A DNA stretch of 64,000 bases from Umezawaea tangerina (lineage in GTDB: Bacteria; Actinomycetota; Actinomycetes; Mycobacteriales; Pseudonocardiaceae): the NCBI RefSeq assembly GCF_003002815.1, contig NZ_PVTF01000015.1, positions 1-64,000 of the forward strand, in the 5' to 3' direction. Both the position numbers and the translations under genes were made by a program. The notes under the pieces were generated by a model, which saw nothing but the letters and a program-made list of their open reading frames with translations, did no database searches and had not been told where the DNA came from. Positions 25,049-33,156 of this stretch are shown here, in pieces. Within the stretch, counting starts at the first letter, position 1, and the number at the start of each line of letters is the position of its first letter.

Positions 25049-26914
25049 ATGTCCGACGTACCCGTGCGGCAGGAGGCCGCGTCGATGGTGGCGGCCGGGG
25101 AGCAGGCGCTGCACGTCGAGGGTGACCTCACGGTCGCGCGCGACCTGTTCGCCAAGGCCTACGGGCTGGCCGAGCAGGCCGCCGACGCCGAGCTGATGGC
25201 GACCGCCGCGATCGGCCTGGGCGGGCTCTGGGTGCACGAGCACCGCACCGCGGCCGACGCGGCCTCCGTCGAGGCCCAGCAGCGCTCGGCGCTGGCCAGG
25301 CTCGACCCCGCGTCCTCGCTCGCGCTGCGGCTGCGGGCCAGGCTCGCCGCCGAGGCCGACTACCGCGCGGTGCGGTCGGACACGGTCCTGCCGATCGTCG
25401 AGGAGGCGCGGCGCGCGGGCGACCCGAGGGCGTTGGCCGAGGCGCTGAGCGTGGCCCACCACTGCCTGCTCGGTCCGCGGGACGCCGACCTGCGGCTGCT
25501 GCTGGCCGAGGAGCTGCTGCGGGCCGGGTCGCGCACCGGCCGCCCCAGCGACGTGGTGATGGGGCTGCTGTGGCGGACGGTCGACCTGTTCCTGCTCGGC
25601 GACCCGCACGCCGAGCGGTCGCTGGCCGAGCTGTCCGGCTCCGAGGCGGCCGAGCGCAACGGGGCCGTCTCGTTCGCCCGCGTCGGGATGCAGGTCATGC
25701 TGCACATCCGCGGCGGACGTCTCGACGAGGCCGAGGCGCTGGCCCACGAGTGCGCCGCGCGCGGCCGGACGACCGGGGACGCCGACTACCTCGGCTGGTA
25801 CGGCGCCCAGCTGGTCGCGGTGCGGTGGTACCAGGGTCGGGTCGGTGAGCTGGTGGGTGTGCTGGCCGACATCGTCAACTCCCCCATGCTCAGCGCCAAC
25901 GACGAGGCGTTCGTGGCCGGGCTGGCCGTCGCCTCGGCCACCGCCGGCGACACCAGGATGGCCCGCGGTGCGCTGGCCAGGCTGCGCGGTCCCGGCCTGG
26001 ACCGGCTGACCCGGTCCAGCACGTGGCTGTGCGCGATGAACGGGGCAGCGGAGGCCGCCTGCCTGCTCGGCGACACCGACACCGCCGCGCAGGTCTACGC
26101 CCTGGTGCTGCCCTACGCGCGGCTGCCCGTCATGGCCAGCCTCGCCGCCGCGTGCTTCGGGTCGGCCCAGCACACCCTGGGGGTGGCCTCGCTCGCGCTC
26201 GGCGAGGTCGACCGGGCGGTGGTGCACTTCCGGACGGCGGTGGAGCACAACAACGCGCTGGGGCACTGGCCCGCGGCGGCGGTGTCGCGGCACCGGCTGG
26301 CCCAGGCGCACGGCCTGCGCGGGGAGACGTGGGCGGCCACGTCGGAACGGGCCGCCGCGACGCGCGAGGCGGCGGCGTTGGGGATGGTGCTGCCCGAGAC
26401 CGAGCGCCGCGCGCTGGTGTGCACCAAGACCGGCAGGCAGTGGATGGTCGAGCTGGGCGGGCGGTCGGTCGTCGTGGACGACTCGGTGGGGATGCGGTAC
26501 CTGGCGACGCTGGTGGCGAACCAGGGCACGGAGATCGCGGCCATCGACCTGACCGAGGGCGGGGTGGCCGAGGAGCGGTCCGCGCAACCGGTGCTCGACG
26601 AGGAGGCGTTGCAGCAGTACCGGCAGCGGCTGCGGGACCTGCGCGAGGAGATCGAGGACGCCGAGGCCGCGCACCAGGAGGTCAGGGCGGCGCAGCTGCG
26701 GGCCGACGCGGAGTGGCTGGCCGACGAGGTGCGGGCGGCGACGGGGCTCGGTGGGCGGACGCGGCGGTTCGCGGACAACCCGGAGCGGGCCCGGATCGCG
26801 GTGGGCAAGGCGATCCGCAGGGCGGTGGACCGGATCGGGGCCGCGGACGCGGTGCTCGGCGAACACCTGCGCGGGTCGGTGCAGACCGGGATGCGGTGCT
26901 CCTACCGGGGGTAG
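25049..26914 (+). CDS. Large TPR-type regulator-like protein of unknown function
   Basis: The 621-residue protein is mostly helical repeats (about 1-430) of the TPR type found in actinobacterial LuxR/BTAD-like regulators, for example ASLAAACFGSAQHTLGVASL and EVDRAVVHFRTAVEHNNALG. The C-terminal part (about 440-615) has VGMRYLATLVANQG, a charged coiled-coil-like region (LRDLREEIEDAEAAHQEVRA) and the ending AVGKAIRRAVDRIGAADAV...TGMRCSYRG. That ending is shared with many actinobacterial TPR/ATPase regulators. No ATP-binding P-loop or helix-turn-helix was found, so it looks like a stand-alone effector half. ATG 25049 is preferred, with GTGGGGG about 8 nt upstream. Confidence 0.75.
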   Translation: MSDVPVRQEAASMVAAGEQALHVEGDLTVARDLFAKAYGLAEQAADAELMATAAIGLGGLWVHEHRTAADAASVEAQQRSALARLDPASSLALRLRARLAAEADYRAVRSDTVLPIVEEARRAGDPRALAEALSVAHHCLLGPRDADLRLLLAEELLRAGSRTGRPSDVVMGLLWRTVDLFLLGDPHAERSLAELSGSEAAERNGAVSFARVGMQVMLHIRGGRLDEAEALAHECAARGRTTGDADYLGWYGAQLVAVRWYQGRVGELVGVLADIVNSPMLSANDEAFVAGLAVASATAGDTRMARGALARLRGPGLDRLTRSSTWLCAMNGAAEAACLLGDTDTAAQVYALVLPYARLPVMASLAAACFGSAQHTLGVASLALGEVDRAVVHFRTAVEHNNALGHWPAAAVSRHRLAQAHGLRGETWAATSERAAATREAAALGMVLPETERRALVCTKTGRQWMVELGGRSVVVDDSVGMRYLATLVANQGTEIAAIDLTEGGVAEERSAQPVLDEEALQQYRQRLRDLREEIEDAEAAHQEVRAAQLRADAEWLADEVRAATGLGGRTRRFADNPERARIAVGKAIRRAVDRIGAADAVLGEHLRGSVQTGMRCSYRG

Positions 26915-26995
26915 CCGACCGCGCCGCGTGGAACGGGGTGGAACGGCCGTGTCACGCCGTACCGGGTGGAAGTGGATCATCCGGAAGGCGGGGGA

Positions 26996-27841
26996 ATGCA
27001 GGGTGGGGACAAGACCGCGCAGGTGCTGGCGGTCACCAGGGGTGGCGGGCTCTACCACGCCGAGGGGTCGTGGGCGGGGTTCGGGAGGATCGGCACGGGG
27101 CACCACGGGCCGGTGGCCGGGACGGTCGGCGCGGTGGTCGCCGACCGCCTGCACGCCGTCGCGGTCACCAGGACCGGCGGTCTGCTGCACGCCGTGCGCG
27201 GGTCGGGCGGGGCGTGGGGGCGCTTCGCCGACGTGAAGAGCTACACGGGCAACCCCGGAGCGGTGGCGGACGTGGCCGCGACCTCGGTGGACGACGGGCT
27301 CGCGCTGGTGGTGCGGACCGCGACCGGCGGGGTCTTCGGCACGACCCGCCGCGACGACGGGTCGTGGGCGGGGCTGGCCTACCTCAAGGGGCTCGCCGGT
27401 GATCCGGGGTTCGTCACGGACCTGGCGGTCGCGGCGGCGGGTGGTGGCCTGCACGTGCTGGTCGCCACCAACCGGGGGCGGCTGTGCCACGCGATCCGCC
27501 TGCCCGACGGCTCGTGGCGGCCGTTCCGCGACGTCGGCCCGCACGACGGGAGGGTGGCCGCGGCCGGGGTGGGCGGCGAGGTGCACGTGCTCGCCCACGC
27601 CGTGGACCGGGTGGGCCACCTGGTGTGGCGGGCGGACGGCACGTGGAGCGACGGCGCCGAGGTGGATCCGGGCGCCCCGGTGGCGGACCTCGCGGCGGCG
27701 GGCGTCGGGGACGACCTGCACGTCCTGGCCACGACCGCCGCCGGGCGCCTGGTCCACGCGGTGCGCTACGCCGACGGGTCGTGGGCCGGGTTCGCGGCCA
27801 CGGGCGAGCCGGACCGGGTGGCCAGGGCGAGCATCACCTGA
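26996..27841 (+). CDS. PLL/tachylectin-like beta-propeller protein
   Basis: The 281-residue product is made of about six similar repeats. Each ends in a G(S/A/T)W...F motif: GSWAGFGRI, GAWGRFADV, GSWAGLAYL, GSWRPFRDV, GTWSDGAEV, GSWAGFAAT. Each has a preceding LHAVAVTRTGGLLHAVR-like strand pair. This is the pattern of sugar-binding PLL-type or tectonin-like propellers. No signal peptide is visible from ATG 26996, which was chosen because a GGAAGGCGGGGGA run precedes it. It may be a cytoplasmic lectin or be released by another route; the ligand is unknown. It follows the TPR gene by 81 bp on the same strand. Confidence 0.72.
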   Translation: MQGGDKTAQVLAVTRGGGLYHAEGSWAGFGRIGTGHHGPVAGTVGAVVADRLHAVAVTRTGGLLHAVRGSGGAWGRFADVKSYTGNPGAVADVAATSVDDGLALVVRTATGGVFGTTRRDDGSWAGLAYLKGLAGDPGFVTDLAVAAAGGGLHVLVATNRGRLCHAIRLPDGSWRPFRDVGPHDGRVAAAGVGGEVHVLAHAVDRVGHLVWRADGTWSDGAEVDPGAPVADLAAAGVGDDLHVLATTAAGRLVHAVRYADGSWAGFAATGEPDRVARASIT

Positions 27842-27862
27842 CGCGGACGGCGGGGCGGGGTG

Positions 27863-29635
27863 TCACCAGCCGTCCGGCGGGGTGATCGCGGTGGCCGAGG
27901 CCAGCGGGTTGGGGACCTCGCCCTTGGGGCGCACCGACCGGTGGTTGGCCTGCTCGGCGTACCCGGTGACCAGCAGCCGGTCGCCGTTGAGGGGGTAGTG
28001 CGGGAACGAGGGGCCGAGCAGGTCGGCGGCGTCGATCCGGTCGGCGTGCCGGGGGAAGCGGCGGCGGTAGGACTCGACCTCGCCGCGCACCCGGTCCCAC
28101 AGCCGCGCCCGCGGCAGCAGCAGGTCCAGCGGCTGGCCGACGCCGACGAGGAAGGCGTTGACCAGGTAGGCGCGCAGCGCGGGCCAGGTGCGGCGGGGCA
28201 GGACGGGGTCGTGCTCGTCGGGTTCCGGGCCGCGTTCGGGCACCGGGGCGAGCGACAGGCTGACGTCGTCGATCAGGTCCTTCACGGCGATCCGCGCGGG
28301 CAGCCCGTCGGCGCCCTCGACGACCATGATGTTCTGGCCGTGCGGGTTGACCGTGATGCCGTAGTGGAACAGCAGGTGCAGCAACGGCCGCAGCAACGCC
28401 TTGAGCAGCGCCGACACCCACTCGCCCTGGTCGACCCCGGAACGCGCCACGAGCTCGGCGACCAGCGCGTGGCCGGAGGAGTCCACGTGCAGCACCGCGG
28501 CCAGCGGCCAGACGCGTTCACCCGCGGCCAGCCGGGGCTCGACGGGTTCGCGCCACACGCAGGCGAGCGTCTCGCGCAGCCGGTAGGGGGACCCGTCGAT
28601 GGCGGACATCCTCGGGTGCTCCACCGCGACCGAGGCGATCTCGCCGAGCAGCTCGGTCCCCCACCGCGCCAGCAGCTCGTCGGAGGCCCACACCCCCTTG
28701 AGCCACTGGGTCACGACGGGGGCGGCCAGCGCGATCTCCGGCAGCACCCCGCGCCACACGGTGGTGTTGAGGATGCGCAGCGGCAGCTTCACCTGGCAGC
28801 GGTCGGCGCGGTCGGTGTTGGACAGGGTGCGGATCGACTGGGTGGGCAGGTACTCGTCGGGGGCCTCCCCCAGCGGCACGATCCGCTCCGCGGCCACCTC
28901 GGGCGCCCACATCGTGCGCACCACGTTGTCCAGCTGCCACGGGTGCGCGGGCATCCACACGTAGGCGTCGGGATCCAGGCCGCGCTCGCGCAGCACGGCG
29001 GTGAACGCGGCGACGGTCTCCGGGCCGAGCTCGGCCTCGCGCAGCCCGTGCTCGGACAGGGACGGGACGGCGCGGAACTCCCCCAGCCCGCGGTGCACCG
29101 CCAGCCACGGCAGCCGCAGCGGTCGCCGAGACTCCGGGGCGTAGGCGGCGACGTCGGCGGCGGAGAACCCGATCCGCCCCTTGTTCGCCACCAGCCGCGG
29201 GTGGCCGGTGAGGTGGCCCTCCAGCTCGCCGTGGTCGAGCTTCGCCAGCTCGGCGACCGGCCGAGCCGACGCCGCGAGGGCGACGTCGGCGGCCAGCGTC
29301 GCGGTGATCTCCACCAGGTAGTTCGCCAACGTCGTGGGCGCCACCCCCAGCACCGGGCCGACCTCGGCCAGGAACAGCTGCACGTCGTCGGCCGGGCGGT
29401 CGGCGCCGAAGCCGTGCGGGCCCACCGGGAGCCTGCGCAGCGACGCCGGGTCCACCGCCCAGCCGCCGAACGCCCCGCGCGCGGCGGCGAAGGCGTACCG
29501 GGCGGCGGGCAGGTCGAGCCGGTAGCCGTCCCCGTCGGGTTCGGGCGCCAGCAGCGACTCGAACGCCAGCTCGCCGACCAGCTTGGCCAGCAGGGCGGTG
29601 GACGCGGTGCTCCACCGCATCGGCACACGGCTCAT
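27863..29635 (-). CDS. IucA/IucC family (NIS) siderophore synthetase
   Basis: The 590-residue product is an NRPS-independent siderophore synthetase, which adenylates a carboxylic acid such as citrate and condenses it with an amine or hydroxyl. Signatures are GHPRLVANKGRIGFS, the ATP site KLPLRILNTTVWRG, WMPAHPWQLDNVV, LFHYGITVNPHGQNIMVV, and AVKDLIDDVSLS. ATG 29635 is supported by GGAGAGG about 6 nt upstream; the GTG at 29641 overlaps that site. It is 64 bp downstream of the peptide-type ABC transporter operon and in the same direction, so it may share transcription. No hydroxylase or decarboxylase partner for a full siderophore route is in the window. Confidence 0.91.
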   Translation of the reverse strand: MSRVPMRWSTASTALLAKLVGELAFESLLAPEPDGDGYRLDLPAARYAFAAARGAFGGWAVDPASLRRLPVGPHGFGADRPADDVQLFLAEVGPVLGVAPTTLANYLVEITATLAADVALAASARPVAELAKLDHGELEGHLTGHPRLVANKGRIGFSAADVAAYAPESRRPLRLPWLAVHRGLGEFRAVPSLSEHGLREAELGPETVAAFTAVLRERGLDPDAYVWMPAHPWQLDNVVRTMWAPEVAAERIVPLGEAPDEYLPTQSIRTLSNTDRADRCQVKLPLRILNTTVWRGVLPEIALAAPVVTQWLKGVWASDELLARWGTELLGEIASVAVEHPRMSAIDGSPYRLRETLACVWREPVEPRLAAGERVWPLAAVLHVDSSGHALVAELVARSGVDQGEWVSALLKALLRPLLHLLFHYGITVNPHGQNIMVVEGADGLPARIAVKDLIDDVSLSLAPVPERGPEPDEHDPVLPRRTWPALRAYLVNAFLVGVGQPLDLLLPRARLWDRVRGEVESYRRRFPRHADRIDAADLLGPSFPHYPLNGDRLLVTGYAEQANHRSVRPKGEVPNPLASATAITPPDGW

Positions 29636-29699
29636 GGACACCTCTCCGGTACGAGACCAAGATCAGTGTTCCCCGCAGGCGCCGGTTTCCGCTACGGGC

Positions 29700-31268
29700 T
29701 CATGGCGTGGTGCTCGGCACTGCCGCGAGCAGCCTGCGGGTGTACTCGTGCCGCGGGTCGAGCAGCACCTGGTCCACCGCCCCCTGCTCGACCAGCACGC
29801 CCTCGTGCATCACCGCGACCCGGTCCGCGATGCTCCACGCCAGCCCCAGGTCGTGGGTGATGATCAGCGCCGCCAAACCCAGCTCGCGGCGCAGTCCCAG
29901 CAGCAGCGCCAGGATCTCGCCGCGCACCGACGCGTCGAGCGAGGCCACCGGCTCGTCGGCCACCAGCAGCCTGGGCCCCAGCGCCAGCGCCCCCGCGATG
30001 ACCACCCGTTGCCGCTGACCGCCGGACAGCTCGTGCGGCAGCACCGGGAAGAACGACTCGGGCGGCCGCAGCTCGGCCTTGGCCAGCGCGTCGGCGACGA
30101 GCGCGGCCTCGTCGCCGGGCACCTTGTGGATGCGCAGGCCCTCGGCGACCGACTCGTACACCGAGTGCCGGGGGTTCAACGCGCTGGTCGGGTCCTGGAG
30201 CACCAGCTGCACCTGCCGCCGGTACTCCCGCAGCCCCTTGGCCGACCTCGGCAGCTCCTCCCCCTCGAACAGCACCCGCCCGGAGGTCGGCGCGCGTAGG
30301 CCGAGCAGCGTGCGGGCGGTGGTCGTCTTGCCGGAGCCGGACTCGCCGACCAGCGCGACGATCTCGCCGGACCCGATCTCCAGGTCCACGCCCTTGACCG
30401 CGTGCACCACGCCGCCGCGGCCGCGGTAGTCCACCGACAGGGCCTCGGCGCGCAGCAGCGGTGAGGACTCGCGCACCTCGTCCGGCTCGACCTGCCGGAA
30501 CGCCGGGTCGCCGACCACGGGGAACGCCGCGGCCAGTGCCCGGGTGTGCGGATGGGTCGGGGAGGCGATCACCTCCCGTGCCGGACCCTCCTCGACGATG
30601 CCGCCGTGCCGCATCACCGCGAGCCGGTCGCACGTGCTCGCGAGCACCGACAGGTCGTGGCTGATCATGACCAGCCCGATGCCCTGCTCGGCGACCAGCC
30701 TGCTGAGCACGCCGAGGACCTGGGCCTGCACGATCACGTCCAGCGCGGTGGTCGGCTCGTCGGCGATCACCAGCCGCGGGTCGCACGCCAGCGCCATCGC
30801 GATCATGATCCGCTGCTTCTGCCCGCCGGACAGCTCGTGCGGGTAGGAGCGCGCCTTCGCGGCGGGCAGCTCGACCTGGTCGAGCAGGTCGGACACCTTC
30901 GCCTTGCCGCCGTGCAGGCGGATCGGCTCGGCGATCTGGTCGCCGACGCGCCGCACGGGGTTGAGCGCGTGCATGGCGCCCTGGAACACCACCGACGCCT
31001 GCGCCCAGCGCACCGCCCGCAGGCGGCCCCACGACATGGTCGTGACGTCCTCGCCGTCGAGCAGGATCTCCCCCTCGACGCGCGCGGACTTGGGCAGCAG
31101 CCGCAGCACGGACATCGCCACGGTCGACTTTCCGCACCCCGACTCCCCCGCCAGCCCGAGGGTCTGCCCCGCCTCCAGGGTGAGGTCGACGTCGCGGACG
31201 GCGGCGACCTCACCGCGGTCGGTGCGGTAGTGCACCCCCAGACCGCGCAGTTCCAGCAGCGGGCTCAC
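29700..31268 (-). CDS. Oligopeptide-type ABC transporter, fused double ATP-binding protein
   Basis: Two ATPase modules are fused in this 522-residue protein. The first has GESGCGKST, LSGGQKQR and VIADEPTTALD. The second has GESGSGKTT, LSGGQRQR and LVADEPVASLD. Each carries the C-terminal oligopeptide-type extension (HPHTRALAAAFP; HEYTRRLLAAVP). It corresponds to DppD plus DppF in one chain and powers import through the two permeases encoded upstream. The start GTG 31268 overlaps the permease stop (GTGA). Last of the four transporter genes. Confidence 0.93.
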   Translation of the reverse strand: MSPLLELRGLGVHYRTDRGEVAAVRDVDLTLEAGQTLGLAGESGCGKSTVAMSVLRLLPKSARVEGEILLDGEDVTTMSWGRLRAVRWAQASVVFQGAMHALNPVRRVGDQIAEPIRLHGGKAKVSDLLDQVELPAAKARSYPHELSGGQKQRIMIAMALACDPRLVIADEPTTALDVIVQAQVLGVLSRLVAEQGIGLVMISHDLSVLASTCDRLAVMRHGGIVEEGPAREVIASPTHPHTRALAAAFPVVGDPAFRQVEPDEVRESSPLLRAEALSVDYRGRGGVVHAVKGVDLEIGSGEIVALVGESGSGKTTTARTLLGLRAPTSGRVLFEGEELPRSAKGLREYRRQVQLVLQDPTSALNPRHSVYESVAEGLRIHKVPGDEAALVADALAKAELRPPESFFPVLPHELSGGQRQRVVIAGALALGPRLLVADEPVASLDASVRGEILALLLGLRRELGLAALIITHDLGLAWSIADRVAVMHEGVLVEQGAVDQVLLDPRHEYTRRLLAAVPSTTP

Positions 31269-32149
31269 CGGTCTCCCCTCAGCCTCGGGTTCAGCACCGT
31301 CTCCAGCGCCCGCCCGACCAACGTGAACGCCAGCACGATCACCACCACGCCCAGGCCGGGCGGCAGCAGGAACCACCACGCCCGCTGCGACACCGCGCCG
31401 TGCAGGTTCGCCGCGCGCAGCATCGACCCCCACGACACCATCGACGGGTCGCCCAGCCCCAGGAACGACAGGGTCGCCTCCGCCACGATCGCGTTGGCCA
31501 CCGTCAGCGTCGTGTTCACGAACACCAGCGGCAGCACCGCGGGCAGCACGTGGCGGCCGATCACGTGGACGTGCCCGCCGCCGAGCACCTTGGCGCGCTC
31601 GATGAACGGCCGCGCCTCCACGCTCAGCGTCTGCGCCCGCACCAGCCGCGCGGTCGACGCCCACGACGTGACGCCGATGGCCAGCACGATCGTCCCGATC
31701 CCCCTGGGCAGCACCGTGGACAGCGCGATGGCGAGCACCAGGGAGGGCAGGACCAGGAAGAAGTTCGTCACCCACATCAGCCCGGCCGACAGCCACCCGC
31801 CGAAGTGCGCGGCGGTGACGCCGACCAGGGTGCCGATCGCCACCGACAGCACGGTCGCGGTCAGCCCGATCAGCAGCGAGATCCGGCTGCCCCACCACGT
31901 CAGCAGCAGCACCGACCGGCCGGTGTGGTCGGTGCCGAACCAGAACTCCGCGCTGGGCGACTGCCACCGCTGCCCCGCGGCCTTCGTCACGTCCAGCCCG
32001 GACGCGTCGGTGACCAGCGGCGCGAGCAGCGCCAGCACCACCACGACACCGAGCACCACCAACCCGGCCAGCCCGCCGCGGTTGCGGGTGAACTCCCGCC
32101 ACGTCGAGCCGACCGCCGCCCGGCGGCGCTGCCACACGATGCTCGTCAC
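31265..32149 (-). CDS. ABC transporter permease, DppC/OppC type
   Basis: The 294-residue inner-membrane permease has an N-terminal FTRNRGGLAGLVVLGVVVVL helix, the periplasmic FGTDHTGRSVLLLTWWGSRI segment typical of OppC, and the EAA-type coupling loop ERAKVLGGGHVHVIGRHVLP. EATLSFLGLGDPSMVSWGSM is the usual C-terminal OppC motif. It should pair with the DppB-type permease. GTG 32149 and GTGA overlaps at both ends show coupled translation. Confidence 0.93.
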   Translation of the reverse strand: MTSIVWQRRRAAVGSTWREFTRNRGGLAGLVVLGVVVVLALLAPLVTDASGLDVTKAAGQRWQSPSAEFWFGTDHTGRSVLLLTWWGSRISLLIGLTATVLSVAIGTLVGVTAAHFGGWLSAGLMWVTNFFLVLPSLVLAIALSTVLPRGIGTIVLAIGVTSWASTARLVRAQTLSVEARPFIERAKVLGGGHVHVIGRHVLPAVLPLVFVNTTLTVANAIVAEATLSFLGLGDPSMVSWGSMLRAANLHGAVSQRAWWFLLPPGLGVVVIVLAFTLVGRALETVLNPRLRGDR

Positions 32150-33156
32150 GACGCACGCACCCTCGGGTCGAGGACCTGGTAGAGCAGGTCGGCCAGCACG
32201 TTCATCACGATCACCGAGCCCGCCAGCACCACGAACGTGCCCTGCAGCAGCGGCAGGTCCGGCCCGGCGAGCGCCTCGTAGGTCAGCAGGCCCAGGCCCG
32301 GCCAGGAGAACACCGTCTCCACGGTGATCGCCCCGGTCACGACCAGGCCGATGTGCAGGAACACCAACGTCACCGTGGGCAGCAGCGCGTTGGGCACCGC
32401 GTGCCTGCGCCGCACCTGGTCGTCGCGCAGGCCCTTGGCGCGCGCGGTCGTCAGGTAGTCGGCGTTCATCTCCTCCAGCAGCGAGGACCGCATCACCAGC
32501 TGGTACTGCGCGTAGACCACGGCGATCAGGGTCAGGCACGGCAGCACCATGTGGTGCGCGACGTCGAGCGCCTGGGACCAGAAGTCCGGCGGGGTGCTGG
32601 AGAACCGCATCCCGCCGCTGGGGAACAGGTTCCCGGTGACCATCGACAGCAGCATCCCCAGCCAGAACGCGGGCATCGCCCACCCGACCAGCGCCACACC
32701 CGTGGACGCCCGGTCGAACGGGCTGTCGCGCCGCCACGCGCCGCGGATCCCCAGCCACAGGCCCAGGGTCACCGCGATCAGCGTCGAGGTGCCGACCAGC
32801 AGCAGCGTCGGGCCGACCCGTTCGCCGATCAGCTCGGCCACCGTGCGCCGGTAGAACAGCGAGGTGCCCATGTCGCCGTGCAGCAGCCCGCCGACGTACT
32901 TGCCGAACTGCTCGACGATGGGCCGGTCGTAGCCGTGCAGCGCCCGCAGCTCGGCGATCTGCGCCTCGTCGACCTGCCGTCCCCTGGTCATCGTGACCGT
33001 CGGGTCGCCGGGGATCAGCCGGAACAGGAAGAACCCCAGCACCACCACGGCCGCGAGGCTGACCAGGGCGCCGCCGACCTTCCCCGCGACGTGGCGCAGC
33101 AGACCGCTGCCGCCGCCCCGTCGCGGGGAGGGCCGGACCAGGGGTGGAGCCGTCAC
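32146..33156 (-). CDS. ABC transporter permease, DppB/OppB type
   Basis: The 336-residue permease has the OppB order of features: first helix with VVLGFFLFRLIPGDPTVTMT, YDRPIVEQFGKYVGGLLHGDMG, the EAA loop NADYLTTARAKGLRDDQVRR, VTGAITVETVFSWPGLGLL and a final LLYQVLDPRVR. It forms the translocation path together with the DppC-type protein. The start GTG 33156 overlaps the stop of the binding-protein gene (GTGA). Confidence 0.93.
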   Translation of the reverse strand: MTAPPLVRPSPRRGGGSGLLRHVAGKVGGALVSLAAVVVLGFFLFRLIPGDPTVTMTRGRQVDEAQIAELRALHGYDRPIVEQFGKYVGGLLHGDMGTSLFYRRTVAELIGERVGPTLLLVGTSTLIAVTLGLWLGIRGAWRRDSPFDRASTGVALVGWAMPAFWLGMLLSMVTGNLFPSGGMRFSSTPPDFWSQALDVAHHMVLPCLTLIAVVYAQYQLVMRSSLLEEMNADYLTTARAKGLRDDQVRRRHAVPNALLPTVTLVFLHIGLVVTGAITVETVFSWPGLGLLTYEALAGPDLPLLQGTFVVLAGSVIVMNVLADLLYQVLDPRVRAS

